Part shown: positions 1 to 7,699 of the stretch, one piece after another | Layout: each line of letters opens with the position of its first letter | How positions within the stretch are numbered: position 1 is the stretch's first letter | Assembly (NCBI GenBank): GCA_934358235.1 | Contig: CAKRKK010000078.1 | Span: forward strand, 1-10,221 | Reading direction: 5' to 3' | Origin: an uncultured Lachnospira sp. | GTDB taxonomy: Bacteria; Bacillota; Clostridia; Lachnospirales; Lachnospiraceae | Length of the DNA: 10,221 nucleotides | The notes under the pieces: generated by a model | What the model saw: the letters and a program-made list of their open reading frames with translations, nothing else | The model's database searches: none | What the model was told of the DNA's origin: nothing | Program-made: the position numbers and the translations under genes

Positions 1-2920
1 CCTTTGCTGTTCCTCTTGATGCATATATCTTATAGCCAAGTGCTTCGAATCTCTGTGCTATATCTATGCCATCCTGCTTATCCTTATCTGCAAGAGTCAT
101 AATAATCTGCTTATGCTTTGGAAGTCTGATTCCAGCTCCCTCAAACGCCTTATAAAGAGCTTCATCAAAGTTCTTAGATATACCAAGACACTCACCTGTA
201 GACTTCATTTCTGGTCCAAGGCTGATATCAGCACCACGGATCTTCTCAAATGAGAATACAGGCATCTTAATAGCATAATAATCTGCTGCCTTCTGAAGAC
301 CTGGTTCATAACCTAAATCTCTAATCTTAGCACCTGTTATAACTCTTGTTGCAAGCTGTACGATAGGAATACCTGTAACCTTACTGATATATGGTACTGT
401 ACGGCTTGAACGTGGATTAACCTCGATTACATATACCTGATCATTGTATACAATAAACTGTATGTTAATCATACCCTTTACGTGAAGAGCTCTTGCAAGT
501 CGTCCTGTATAATCAGCGATCATTTCAGTTATCTTTGGAGAGATTGACTTAGCTGGATATACGGAAATACTATCTCCTGAGTGAATACCAGCTCTTTCGA
601 TATGTTCCATAATACCTGGTATAAGAATATCCTCACCATCACATACTGCATCAACCTCAATTTCCTTACCCATCAGATACTTATCTACAAGGATTGGATG
701 ATCCTGCTTGATTCTGTTGATAATTCCCATAAATTCAATTACATCTTCATCAGAAACAGCAATCTGCATGCCCTGTCCACCAAGTACATATGAAGGACGT
801 ACAAGAACTGGATAACCAAGTTCATTAGCAGCCTTAAGAGCTTCCTCAACTGTAAATACAGTCTGTCCCTTAGCTCTTGGAATCTCTGTCTTTTCAAGTA
901 TTTCATCAAACAGCTCTCTATCCTCTGCAGCATCTACATCCTCTGCCTTAGTTCCAAGGATAGGCACTCCCATCTTCATAAGTGCTTCTGTAAGCTTGAT
1001 AGCTGTCTGTCCACCAAACTGTACAACTGCACCATCCGGCTTCTCGAACTCAACAATACTCTCAACATCCTCTGCTGTAAGAGGCTCAAAGTAAAGCTTA
1101 TCAGCAATATCAAAGTCTGTTGAAACTGTTTCTGGGTTGTTGTTGATAATGATAGTTTCATAACCCTCTTTCTTAAATGACCATGTACAATGAACTGAAC
1201 AGAAGTCAAACTCAATACCCTGTCCTATTCTAATAGGACCTGAACCAAGTACAAGCACCTTCTTCTTATCATGAGTTTCTGTTGCTTCATTCTCACTGCC
1301 AAATACTGAATAATAGTAAGGAGTTGTTGCAGCAAACTCTGCCGCACATGTATCAACCATCTTAAATGCGGCATGAATGTTGTACTTATCACGTAATTCC
1401 TTAATTTCTCTTTCTGTATGGCCTGTAAGCTCTCCAATAACATTGTCTGGGAATTCTATTCTCTTAGCTTCTCTTAAGAGTTCTTCTGTAAGAGGTCCCT
1501 TCTTTAAAGAATTCTCCATCTCAACAATAATCTGAAGCTTATCTATAAACCATCTGTCAATCTTTGTTATGTCATGCATAACTGCTGGCTCTATGCCTCT
1601 TCTTAAGCCTTCTGCTATCTTCCAGATTCTTCTGTCATCTACAATAGCAAGCTCTTCTAAGAGTTCTTCATCTGTAAGAGCTGTAAAGTCATATGACATA
1701 AGGCTGTCAACATGCTGTTCCAAAGAACGTATAGCCTTCATAAGACCACCCTCGAAGTTATCTGATATACTCATAACCTCACCAGTAGCCTTCATCTGTG
1801 TTGTAAGTGTTCTCTTTGCAGAAATAAACTTGTCAAATGGAAGTCTAGGTATCTTAACTACACAGTAGTCAAGTGCTGGCTCAAAGCTTGCATATGTCTT
1901 TCCTGTAACCGCATTCTTAATCTCATCAAGTGTATAGCCAAGTGCAATCTTAGCTGCAACCTTAGCGATAGGATAACCTGTTGCCTTAGATGCAAGTGCT
2001 GAAGAACGGCTTACACGAGGGTTAACCTCGATTACACAATACTCAAAGCTGTCTGGATGAAGTGCATACTGTACGTTACATCCACCTGTGATACCAAGCT
2101 CATCTATAATGTTAAGAGCAGAGGTTCTAAGCATCTGGTATTCTTTATCTGAAAGTGTCTGTGAAGGAGCAACTACTATACTATCACCTGTATGCACACC
2201 AACAGGATCAATATTTTCCATATTACATATAGTTATGCATGTTCCGTTGCTGTCACGCATTACCTCATATTCGATTTCCTTCCAGCCAGATATACATCTT
2301 TCTACAAGAACTTCTCCAACTCTAGAAAGTCTTAAACCATTCTCAAGGATTTCTCTTAATTCCTCTACATTGTGGGCAATACCACCACCGCTTCCACCAA
2401 GTGTATAAGCAGGACGAAGAACTACAGGATAGCCAATCTTAGCTGCAAATGCTTCACCTGATGGAACATCATTAACAACTAAGGATGGAGCACAAGGTTC
2501 ACCAATCTTTTCCATAGTTTCCTTGAACATAAGTCTGTCTTCTGCCTTCTTAATAGTAAGTGCAGTTGTACCGATAAGCTGTACATTATGTTCTTCTAAG
2601 AAGCCTGTTTCTGCTATCTCCATAGCAAGATTAAGTCCAGCCTGTCCACCAAGTGTAGGTAAGATGCTGTCTGGCTTTTCCTTTAATATAATCTGCTTTA
2701 ATGCCTCAACTGTAAGAGGTTCGATATATACTTCATCCGCAATATCCTTATCTGTCATGATTGTAGCTGGGTTAGAGTTAACGAGGCATACTTCTATTCC
2801 CTCTTCCTTAAGAGAACGGCAAGCCTGTGTACCTGCATAGTCAAATTCTGCTGCCTGTCCGATTACGATTGGGCCTGAACCGATTACTAAAACCTTCTTT
2901 ATATTAGGATTCTTTGGCAT
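1..2920 (-). CDS. carB: Carbamoyl-phosphate synthase large subunit, 3'-truncated by window edge
   Basis: This subunit makes carbamoyl phosphate from bicarbonate, two ATP and the ammonia delivered by CarA, feeding arginine and pyrimidine synthesis in the cytoplasm. 973 codons are visible from the ATG at 2920. The duplicated architecture is plain. The N-terminal half has a pre-ATP-grasp segment ([19 protein letters not shown] near residue 10) and an ATP-grasp domain with glycine-rich GGSGGG near 175 and [12 protein letters not shown] near 298. After a linker, the second half repeats it: [19 protein letters not shown] near 555, GGQGM near 714 and [12 protein letters not shown] near 833. The frame stays open to base 1 and stops just after the start of the C-terminal allosteric (MGS-like) domain. 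About 100 residues are missing compared with the usual length of about 1,065-1,075. A strong AGGAGG lies inside the end of carA, 9 bases before the start. Only 4 bases separate the two genes, so they are surely co-transcribed and probably translationally coupled. Confidence 0.98.
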   Translation of the reverse strand, partial: MPKNPNIKKVLVIGSGPIVIGQAAEFDYAGTQACRSLKEEGIEVCLVNSNPATIMTDKDIADEVYIEPLTVEALKQIILKEKPDSILPTLGGQAGLNLAMEIAETGFLEEHNVQLIGTTALTIKKAEDRLMFKETMEKIGEPCAPSLVVNDVPSGEAFAAKIGYPVVLRPAYTLGGSGGGIAHNVEELREILENGLRLSRVGEVLVERCISGWKEIEYEVMRDSNGTCITICNMENIDPVGVHTGDSIVVAPSQTLSDKEYQMLRTSALNIIDELGITGGCNVQYALHPDSFEYCVIEVNPRVSRSSALASKATGYPIAKVAAKIALGYTLDEIKNAVTGKTYASFEPALDYCVVKIPRLPFDKFISAKRTLTTQMKATGEVMSISDNFEGGLMKAIRSLEQHVDSLMSYDFTALTDEELLEELAIVDDRRIWKIAEGLRRGIEPAVMHDITKIDRWFIDKLQIIVEMENSLKKGPLTEELLREAKRIEFPDNVIGELTGHTEREIKELRDKYNIHAAFKMVDTCAAEFAATTPYYYSVFGSENEATETHDKKKVLVLGSGPIRIGQGIEFDFCSVHCTWSFKKEGYETIIINNNPETVSTDFDIADKLYFEPLTAEDVESIVEFEKPDGAVVQFGGQTAIKLTEALMKMGVPILGTKAEDVDAAEDRELFDEILEKTEIPRAKGQTVFTVEEALKAANELGYPVLVRPSYVLGGQGMQIAVSDEDVIEFMGIINRIKQDHPILVDKYLMGKEIEVDAVCDGEDILIPGIMEHIERAGIHSGDSISVYPAKSISPKITEMIADYTGRLARALHVKGMINIQFIVYNDQVYVIEVNPRSSRTVPYISKVTGIPIVQLATRVITGAKIRDLGYEPGLQKAADYYAIKMPVFSFEKIRGADISLGPEMKSTGECLGISKNFDEALYKAFEGAGIRLPKHKQIIMTLADKDKQDGIDIAQRFEALGYKIYASRGTAK

Positions 2921-2924
2921 TGTC

Positions 2925-3998
2925 TTAGTCCTCCTTCTTCATCATATCCATAAATCTGTCAAAAAGATACGCTGTATCCTGTGGTCCTGCACACGCCTCC
3001 GGATGGAACTGTACAGTAAATATATTCTTACCCTTGTAAGATAAGCCTTCATTAGTCTTATCATTAACATTTTCAAATGCTGGTTCTGCAACCTCTGGAT
3101 TAAGTGTTGCTTCATCAACAACATAACCATGATTCTGTGTTGATATATATACCTTACCAGTAGCAAGATCCTTTACAGGGTGATTAGCACCTCTGTGTCC
3201 ATACTTTAATCTGTGTGTATCAGCGCCTGTTGCAAGAGACATAAGCTGATGTCCAAGACATATTGCAAATATTGGTACATTGCTTGCATACAGCTTCTTT
3301 ATTTCTTCAATTATTTCTACACATTCCTTAGGATCTCCAGGTCCATTTGATAACATAATACCATCTGGATTAGAAGCTAAGATTTCCTCAGCATTTGTGT
3401 ATGCTGGATAAACTGTAACCTCGCAGCCTCTGTCATTAAGTGACTTAGCAATATTCTTCTTTGCACCGAAATCCATAAGTGCAACCTTTGGTCCGTCTCC
3501 GTTAAGTACATACTTTTCCTTGCAGGTAACCTTTCTAACAACCCCTGCAACCTTGTATTCCTTAATCTTTGGAAGTACTTCATCAAGATTATAGTTCTCG
3601 TTAGTTGTAATCATTCCGTTCATAGTACCCTTTTCTCTTAATATCTTAGTAAGGGCTCTTGTATCTATACCACATATACCTGGTATATCATTATCTAAAA
3701 GGAACTTCTGTATAGGAGCTTCATTTCTGAAGTTACTTGGCATCCTTGATAATTCTCTCACAATAAATCCATCTGGCCATGCTTTTTCAGACTCCATATC
3801 TTTATAGCAGATGCCATAGTTGCCAATCAGAGGATATGTCATTGTAACTGCCTGTCCTGCATATGAAGGATCAGTTAACACCTCCAGATATCCTGTCATC
3901 GAAGTATTAAAAACTATTTCGCTAATGACTTCGCGAGTGGAACCAATACTTGTTCCCTTAAATACTGTTCCATCTTCAAGTATTAAAAATGCTTTCAT
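2925..3998 (-). CDS. carA: Carbamoyl-phosphate synthase small (glutaminase) subunit
   Basis: CarA hydrolyses glutamine and channels ammonia to CarB. The protein is 357 residues, typical for the family. The N-terminal CPSase small-subunit domain begins [15 protein letters not shown]. The C-terminal half is a class I glutamine amidotransferase: LSNGPGDP near 216-223, the nucleophile elbow FAICLGHQ with Cys247, and HPE near 332-334 giving the His/Glu of the triad. The start is placed at the ATG at 3998 because AGGTGG sits 5 bases upstream and homologues begin MKAF(L/I)ILEDG. An in-frame GTG at 4007 would add three residues and would overlap this ribosome-binding site, so it is less likely. carB follows after 4 bases. 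The upstream gap carries a candidate promoter and several operator-like sequences, listed separately. No PyrR-type attenuator was recognised. Confidence 0.98.
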   Translation of the reverse strand: MKAFLILEDGTVFKGTSIGSTREVISEIVFNTSMTGYLEVLTDPSYAGQAVTMTYPLIGNYGICYKDMESEKAWPDGFIVRELSRMPSNFRNEAPIQKFLLDNDIPGICGIDTRALTKILREKGTMNGMITTNENYNLDEVLPKIKEYKVAGVVRKVTCKEKYVLNGDGPKVALMDFGAKKNIAKSLNDRGCEVTVYPAYTNAEEILASNPDGIMLSNGPGDPKECVEIIEEIKKLYASNVPIFAICLGHQLMSLATGADTHRLKYGHRGANHPVKDLATGKVYISTQNHGYVVDEATLNPEVAEPAFENVNDKTNEGLSYKGKNIFTVQFHPEACAGPQDTAYLFDRFMDMMKKED

Positions 3999-4028
3999 GA
4001 ATGCCACCTATTCCCTTTCGTATTTAAT

Positions 4029-4060
4029 TTGTTATTGTTTATAGCTATACACAATAGCAA
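4029..4060. repeat. 32-bp imperfect palindrome upstream of carA
   Basis: The dyad centre lies between 4044 and 4045 within TATAGCTATA. Fourteen of the 16 base pairs in each arm are complementary. The two exceptions pair 4032 with 4057 (a T-G pair) and 4039 with 4050 (T against C). It begins about 31 bases before the carA ATG and covers the -10 of the predicted carA promoter, so an operator for a dimeric repressor is one reading. An AU-rich hairpin in the mRNA leader is the other. The regulator is unknown. Confidence 0.6.
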
Positions 4061-4066
4061 TTGTAA
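4038..4066 (-). promoter_or_regulatory. Candidate carAB promoter
   Basis: Read on the minus strand, TTACAA (4066-4061) is followed by a 17-base spacer and TATAAA (4043-4038). The -10 matches 5 of 6 consensus bases, but the -35 is weak. Transcription would start near 4031 and leave a leader of about 33 bases with the AGGTGG ribosome-binding site intact. The -10 lies inside the 32-bp palindrome. A competing promoter further upstream (4219-4214 region) is possible but would have to read through the terminator-like hairpin. Confidence 0.35.
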
Positions 4067-4089
4067 CCATAACTATACTTTAACCATAA
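4064..4089. repeat. Direct repeat pair TAACCATAA
   Basis: Two perfect copies of TAACCATAA (TTATGGTTA on the minus strand) lie at 4064-4072 and 4081-4089. They are 17 bases apart, start to start, directly upstream of the candidate carA promoter, and the proximal copy touches its -35. Tandem same-side repeats like this can be a binding site for an activator or a repressor dimer, but no known regulator motif was recognised. Confidence 0.4.
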
Positions 4090-4164
4090 TTATTTATCAG
4101 CTTCTTAATGCAGCGCAAGCACAACTTTTTATAAGCTTTATATAGTTTCAATTGACTTTTGCGC

Positions 4165-4194
4165 AAAAAAAAAGACACAAAAATGCCTTTTTTT
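4165..4194 (-). terminator. Intrinsic-terminator-like hairpin after the ABC/Asp-box operon
   Basis: On the minus strand an A-tract plus GGCA (4194-4184) can pair with TGTC plus a T-tract (4177-4167) around a six-base loop, and the transcript carries nine U residues in a row (4173-4165). The core is weak (G-C, G-U, C-G, A-U) but the A-tract/U-tract layout is typical of terminators in AT-rich Firmicutes. It lies about 140 bases past the stop of the Asp-box gene and before carA, so it would separate the two operons. If carAB is transcribed from further upstream it would act as an attenuator instead. Confidence 0.55.
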
Positions 4195-4220
4195 CTTAAA
4201 CTTAATAAATACTATCATAC

Positions 4221-4238
4221 TATGCATAATAATTCAAG
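4221..4238. promoter_or_regulatory. ARG-box-like palindrome (possible ArgR/AhrC site)
   Basis: TATGCATAATAATTCAAG agrees with the E. coli-type ARG box consensus WNTGAATWWWWATTCANW at all but two positions (C for A at position 5, G for W at position 18). carAB is a classic target of arginine repressors, which makes the match meaningful. On the minus strand it lies between TTTACT and TATGAT (4219-4214), a 17-base spacing, as expected if it blocks a promoter. Against this, it is about 220 bases before carA, beyond a terminator-like hairpin, in very AT-rich DNA. Confidence 0.35.
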
Positions 4239-4333
4239 TAAAACTTATAATCACTCAAGAATCACTTTAGAAATATCTAAAAAAAATTCTCAAGAAATTA
4301 CACTCATAATATTGCTCTTAGAATGTTACTCTG

Positions 4334-5839
4334 CTAATTGCCAGTTTTTGCCGTTGTTGTCTTTATTGTAGAATTCTGTGTTATCTCTAGCTGGCTTATA
4401 TAGTTCCAGGTTTCTCCTTTATCAGAGGACTGATACTTGGCAGCAGTTTTTCCATCATTATATGTACCATCACTGCCCTGTGTAAGATATATAGTGATAA
4501 CACCTTTTTCATCTACTACTGGAACAAGAGCTTCTTTATATACATTACTCCACTTAAGCTCCTCAGACTGCTGTGATGATGAGCCTATTTCCGATTTAGC
4601 TGTACTATCAAGCTCCTGTTCTGGAAGATTTACTTTAGAAAAAGTCTTTCCACCATCCTTTGTTATATACAGATTGCCATCCATGCCATCCATATAGTTA
4701 AAACAGAAGAAGCCAACATTTTCATCAACATACGCAATGCCCTTAAGAAGATAATTCGCAGGGCCACTTCCTACTGTAGTCCATGACTCACCTCCATTAT
4801 CCGTCTTATATATTTTATAAGACTCCTTCTCATTATCAGTCATTGCATAACCACAAACCACTACACCCTTATTCTCATCAAAAAAATGCACATAATAATC
4901 CTCTGCATTATATATGCTATCAAGCTCACAGGTTGTCCAGTTAGCCCCTTTATCATTAGAATAACATATAGTTACCGGTACCTTATCTGCAGCCCCCGTC
5001 TTTCCTCCATATATAAATGCTGTCTTTGAGGTTGTTATCATATAACTTCCATCCTTAAGCGTGCTTGTGCTATTCGCCTCAAACAAAAGATTTTCTATAT
5101 CCACAGGCACAGTTGTGTAATGCTGTCCGCCATCATAGGTTACACTTAATATATTATCTCTTATTATGTATTTTGTCAGACGTTCTGCAGATGTATTAGA
5201 GGTATCCTCCTTGCTTGCCGTCACTCCTGCCTTCTCATTATATTGTGCTATGCCATATTCCTCAGGGCTCATAACCGAAGCAACATATACAGAGGCTGTA
5301 TTATCAGAATGTGCATCAAGATAATAGCCTATAACCCACTCGCACTTTAATCTGCCATTATCTGTTATACCATCCCAGGAAATAAAGCAATCAGTTGATG
5401 GATTCTTTAATATGACTGAAAAACTTATAAGTGCTATATGTTCATCTTCATTAAGAGTTTCTATATTATCTATTGAAACCTTTCTTACAGCTTTATTCGC
5501 TGGAAGATATTCATTCATATACTGCCTTACATACGCATTAATCCAGGTTTTTGCTATCTTCTTAGTTTCAACCTCATAAACATCCGGCACCGTACTTACC
5601 ACAGAGGAGTCATCATAAGTGACTGCCGTTGTCTGATACTGCTCTGACAGTTCATTTCCATACGCATCTATATCTACCGAAAATGTATATCTTGACTTTA
5701 TATCAAGATCATCCTGCTTGCTTTTATAATAATATGAACGTGCAAAAACAAATACTACAACAAGACATATTATTACAAGCCCCATTCTGAATGCAATTAA
5801 TCTTCTTTTTTCTTTTTCTTTCTCACTCAACCTTTTCAT
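4334..5839 (-). CDS. Membrane-anchored Asp-box (BNR) repeat protein, beta-propeller-like
   Basis: This 501-residue protein has a basic N-terminus, one membrane segment (about 18-33) and a large outside domain, so it is probably anchored with an extracytoplasmic C-terminus. Residues 50-215 resemble no family I recognise. From about 230 on there are five Asp-box motifs (S/T-x-D-x-G-x-x-W/F type): YDGGQHY (235-241), SNDKGANW (294-301), TDNGGESW (346-353), TKDGGKTF (393-400) and SSDKGETW (471-478). Such motifs mark sialidase-, sortilin- or Ycf48-like propellers. The sialidase Arg triad and FRIP motif are not visible, so a binding or scaffold role is likelier than glycosidase activity. The ATG follows GGTGGAG at 7-base spacing. 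It is the third gene of an operon, 44 bases after the permease gene, which suggests it works with that membrane complex. The function is unknown. Confidence 0.85.
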   Translation of the reverse strand: MKRLSEKEKEKRRLIAFRMGLVIICLVVVFVFARSYYYKSKQDDLDIKSRYTFSVDIDAYGNELSEQYQTTAVTYDDSSVVSTVPDVYEVETKKIAKTWINAYVRQYMNEYLPANKAVRKVSIDNIETLNEDEHIALISFSVILKNPSTDCFISWDGITDNGRLKCEWVIGYYLDAHSDNTASVYVASVMSPEEYGIAQYNEKAGVTASKEDTSNTSAERLTKYIIRDNILSVTYDGGQHYTTVPVDIENLLFEANSTSTLKDGSYMITTSKTAFIYGGKTGAADKVPVTICYSNDKGANWTTCELDSIYNAEDYYVHFFDENKGVVVCGYAMTDNEKESYKIYKTDNGGESWTTVGSGPANYLLKGIAYVDENVGFFCFNYMDGMDGNLYITKDGGKTFSKVNLPEQELDSTAKSEIGSSSQQSEELKWSNVYKEALVPVVDEKGVITIYLTQGSDGTYNDGKTAAKYQSSDKGETWNYISQLEITQNSTIKTTTAKTGN

Positions 5840-5883
5840 AACTGCACTCCACCCTGAACCTATGATTACTTTGTACTAATATT

Positions 5884-6699
5884 CTAATTCTCATGCTTCA
5901 TATGCATAGCTTCTCTTACTATCTTCCTGTAATACTTGTACCACCATAAAAAGTACATAGCACCTGCACCTGCAAGCAGAAACAGAATTATTATAAATGG
6001 ATGTACTGCATACATCCAGCTATAAGATAATCTTCTTGCAAACAAAGGCACTCCATACGCAAGCAGTACACAGACTGCCATAACTGTACCATTAAATACA
6101 CTTCTATTCTCATACACCCATATAAAATGGTCAAACGATAAAATAGCAAACATTTCACCTATTGGTCTTACACACATAGTAAGTATACATAACATAAGCG
6201 AATGCACTGGTGTAACTCCAAAAATATTTAATATAATAAAATAAAATACAAACTCAGTTACCATCTTATATATTAATTTACCTAAGAAATTCATATATGG
6301 ACTTATAAACATAACCCTCATCATAAGGTAATCCCTATCTCCCACCGTAAACAGAATATTATTGGCAAGACTTCCACATATGATAGATAACAGAATAAAC
6401 ATATATATTATTGTAAGCTCCTGATTTGCCTTTATAAGCGGACATTCCATGCTTATAATTACATAAGGAAGATATATAAGCACGAAAACATACATAAGCT
6501 TTTTAATAAATTCCCATAAAACCACAAAAAGCTGGGCAATTATTCCTACTGCAAGCCTTGCCTTGGAATTCTCAGCAAAGGTTTCCTCTTTTATATGATT
6601 CTTAAGAACAGGTGCCATACTTAAATATCGTATTCCTGCATTAGTTCCCTCATAAAACCTTAATAGCTTTTCAGCAAACAGCTTTCTAAACAATTTCAT
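5884..6699 (-). CDS. Small polytopic ABC-2-like permease
   Basis: This is a 271-residue integral membrane protein with about six or seven hydrophobic segments (roughly 48-62, 68-84, 95-115, 145-162, 166-187, 203-220 and 232-253). A basic amphipathic N-terminal 45 residues and a basic tail (KYYRKIVREAMHMKHEN) flank them. No named motif is visible. The permease call rests on topology and on its position: its ATG lies inside the end of the ATP-binding gene (14-base overlap, GGGGAGG about 6 bases upstream), the usual coupling of ABC subunits. ABC-2 exporters from related bacteria are often about twice as long, so this may be a half-size form, a homodimerising subunit, or the first half of a larger ancestor. 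The frame closes cleanly with TAG 44 bases before the next gene, and I see no frameshift. Confidence 0.75.
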   Translation of the reverse strand: MKLFRKLFAEKLLRFYEGTNAGIRYLSMAPVLKNHIKEETFAENSKARLAVGIIAQLFVVLWEFIKKLMYVFVLIYLPYVIISMECPLIKANQELTIIYMFILLSIICGSLANNILFTVGDRDYLMMRVMFISPYMNFLGKLIYKMVTEFVFYFIILNIFGVTPVHSLMLCILTMCVRPIGEMFAILSFDHFIWVYENRSVFNGTVMAVCVLLAYGVPLFARRLSYSWMYAVHPFIIILFLLAGAGAMYFLWWYKYYRKIVREAMHMKHEN

Positions 6700-7360
6700 T
6701 GTCTGCCTCCCCTAATATATCTAATACCGCTTTTCTTATCTCTGGTATTGTCATTGTTTCCTTATCTATATAGTTGAATTCACCATTATTCAGCACAATA
6801 GTATCAGGGCTGATACGTGCTGACATTTCGAGTACTCCCGAAGATACTATGATTATCCTGTTTTCTTTAAAGGAATTAAGCACACTTAAAAAACGTGTCA
6901 CATACTCCTCACTGCAATAATCCAGAGGCTCATCAAAAAGTACTATATAAGGCTTGACAATAAGCATAGATGCCAACTGCAGAAGCTTCTTTTCCTCAAA
7001 AGAATAATCCGCAATAAGCTTATCTCTCTGTTTAACACTCAGCCCCACTTTATCAAAGAATTCCTCCGGCTCAATATCATCTGAGCTCATATCACACAGC
7101 ATGCTTATGAATTCATATCCAGTTATATATACTGGCAGAATGCTCTGCTTAGCTGCATAGAACACCTTTACTCTTGGTGGCATCCCAAGCTCTCCCTCAT
7201 CAACCGGAACATCTCCACATATACATTCAAACAAAGTTGTCCTTCCTGCTCCTGCACATCCTAACAGCGAATATATATTCCCCTCTTCAAATGTATAACT
7301 CACATCAGTAAGCACATCCTTTTTGTTATATCCTTTCTTTATATGGCTTAACTTAAGCAT
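6686..7360 (-). CDS. ABC transporter ATP-binding protein with degenerate catalytic motifs
   Basis: This 224-residue nucleotide-binding domain of normal length is the first gene of the operon. It starts at an ATG 5 bases after GAGG. The fold is recognisable. The A-loop tyrosine is Tyr11, and the P-loop is GCAGAGRTT at 34-42 where the invariant Lys is Arg40. A Q-loop-like Gln is at 72. Walker B, YIVLFDEP at 138-145, is intact with Asp143/Glu144. The signature region reads DYSFEEKKLLQLA (118-130) instead of LSGGQ. The switch His is Gly175 in IIIVSSGVLE. Three key sites are therefore altered, which argues for weak or absent ATP hydrolysis, or for a strongly derived transporter. The following permease-like gene overlaps it by 14 bases. 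No substrate can be inferred; a role as a non-hydrolysing scaffold is possible. Confidence 0.85.
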   Translation of the reverse strand: MLKLSHIKKGYNKKDVLTDVSYTFEEGNIYSLLGCAGAGRTTLFECICGDVPVDEGELGMPPRVKVFYAAKQSILPVYITGYEFISMLCDMSSDDIEPEEFFDKVGLSVKQRDKLIADYSFEEKKLLQLASMLIVKPYIVLFDEPLDYCSEEYVTRFLSVLNSFKENRIIIVSSGVLEMSARISPDTIVLNNGEFNYIDKETMTIPEIRKAVLDILGEADNEIV

Positions 7361-7414
7361 ATTTCCCTCGATTCTATATTAATAATAACAAGCTATCATG
7401 TAAAAATAAATAAC

Positions 7415-7423
7415 CTTATAACA
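7415..7423 (-). promoter_or_regulatory. Candidate extended -10 promoter of the ABC/Asp-box operon
   Basis: On the minus strand TGTTATAAG gives an extended -10 (TG, one base, TATAAG). No good -35 lies 16-18 bases upstream, only a T-run, which is tolerable for extended -10 promoters. The start would fall near 7408, leaving a leader of about 48 bases before the ATG at 7360. A second candidate (TTTACA, 17 bases, TAATAT) ends too close to the ribosome-binding site. Confidence 0.35.
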
Positions 7424-7507
7424 GGTATTCTATATTAAAAAACTCATATTTTGCATATTAATTTATTAAATATAAATTGTTTGTATATCAATTCTGCTAC
7501 TTTGTAT

Positions 7508-7541
7508 TATAATCTGATTATAGAGTTAATTAAATCAACTC
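7508..7541. promoter_or_regulatory. Two adjacent palindromes, possible shared operator
   Basis: A perfect 15-bp palindrome, TATAATC-T-GATTATA (7508-7522), directly abuts a 19-bp palindrome with arms GAGTT and AACTC (7523-7541). The second has eight of nine arm positions paired around the central base 7532. They lie midway between the two divergent promoters, about 90 bases from the ABC promoter and about 70 from the PAP2 -35. Binding sites for a regulator of one or both units are plausible, but no family is recognised. Confidence 0.4.
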
Positions 7542-7613
7542 CCGTATCGTTTTATTATATTAAAGTTTGCTGACTTTGTAAACACATAACAGCAACTGCT
7601 TGTACCTATAAGC

Positions 7614-7642
7614 TTGAATTTAATTTAAAACAATGCTATAAT
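7614..7642 (+). promoter_or_regulatory. Promoter of the PAP2 gene
   Basis: TTGAAT (7614-7619), a 17-base spacer and a perfect TATAAT (7637-7642), with TG one base before the -10 (extended -10). This is a near-ideal sigma-A promoter. The predicted start near 7649 leaves a leader of about 50 bases containing AAAAAGGA, 9 bases before the ATG at 7700. Confidence 0.75.
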
Positions 7643-7699
7643 TTCAAAACATTTTGTAATAATTATAAATATATTAAATATTAAAAAGGATATCAATTT

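Larger units (their letters stand above)
3999..4333. other. Gene-free spacer upstream of carA
   Basis: This 335-base AT-rich stretch separates the stop of the Asp-box gene from carA. Read towards carA it holds an ARG-box-like palindrome with a possible promoter around it (TTTACT, 17 bases, TATGAT at 4219-4214), a terminator-like hairpin, a 9-bp direct repeat pair, and a 32-bp palindrome over a second possible promoter. The 12-bp palindrome TTTTGCGCAAAA (4157-4168) overlaps the terminator tail. Bases 4239-4333 show nothing I can name; the short open frame on the plus strand there lacks a ribosome-binding site and recognisable domains. Confidence 0.6.
7361..7699. other. Divergent intergenic region between ABC operon and PAP2 gene
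   Basis: These 339 very AT-rich bases hold the promoters of both divergent units, with two adjacent palindromes between them (listed separately). The 12-mer ATTCTATATTAA occurs at 7371-7382 and 7427-7438, a possible minor direct repeat, though weakly significant in such AT-rich DNA. I see no credible gene or RNA gene here. Confidence 0.6.

Noticed and set aside
409..416. ThiC cluster motif with C-x2-C-x3-C spacing (residues 409-416 of ThiC, near base 10109), considered as unusual
   Set aside because: The three cysteines and surrounding sequence look intact, and compact spacing appears to be normal for short clostridial-type ThiC, so it is not reported as an anomaly. The coordinates given here are residue numbers.
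1569..2840. Several open frames of about 100 codons on the plus strand (1569-1868, 2088-2408, 2523-2840)
   Set aside because: They are antisense to carB, whose protein is unmistakably conserved throughout. Their serine-rich composition is the mirror of carB codon use.
3999..4007. GTG start of carA at 4007
   Set aside because: It adds only three residues, lies within the ribosome-binding site of the ATG at 3998, and the conserved protein start fits the ATG.
4271..4298. Small palindrome TTTAGA-AATA-TCTAAA with an A-run, considered as a terminator
   Set aside because: On the minus strand the T-run precedes rather than follows the stem. On the plus strand no gene ends here.
4159..4371. 70-codon open frame on the plus strand in the carA upstream region
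   Set aside because: Low-complexity K/N/T-rich translation, no convincing ribosome-binding site, and it overlaps the end of the Asp-box gene and the terminator-like hairpin.
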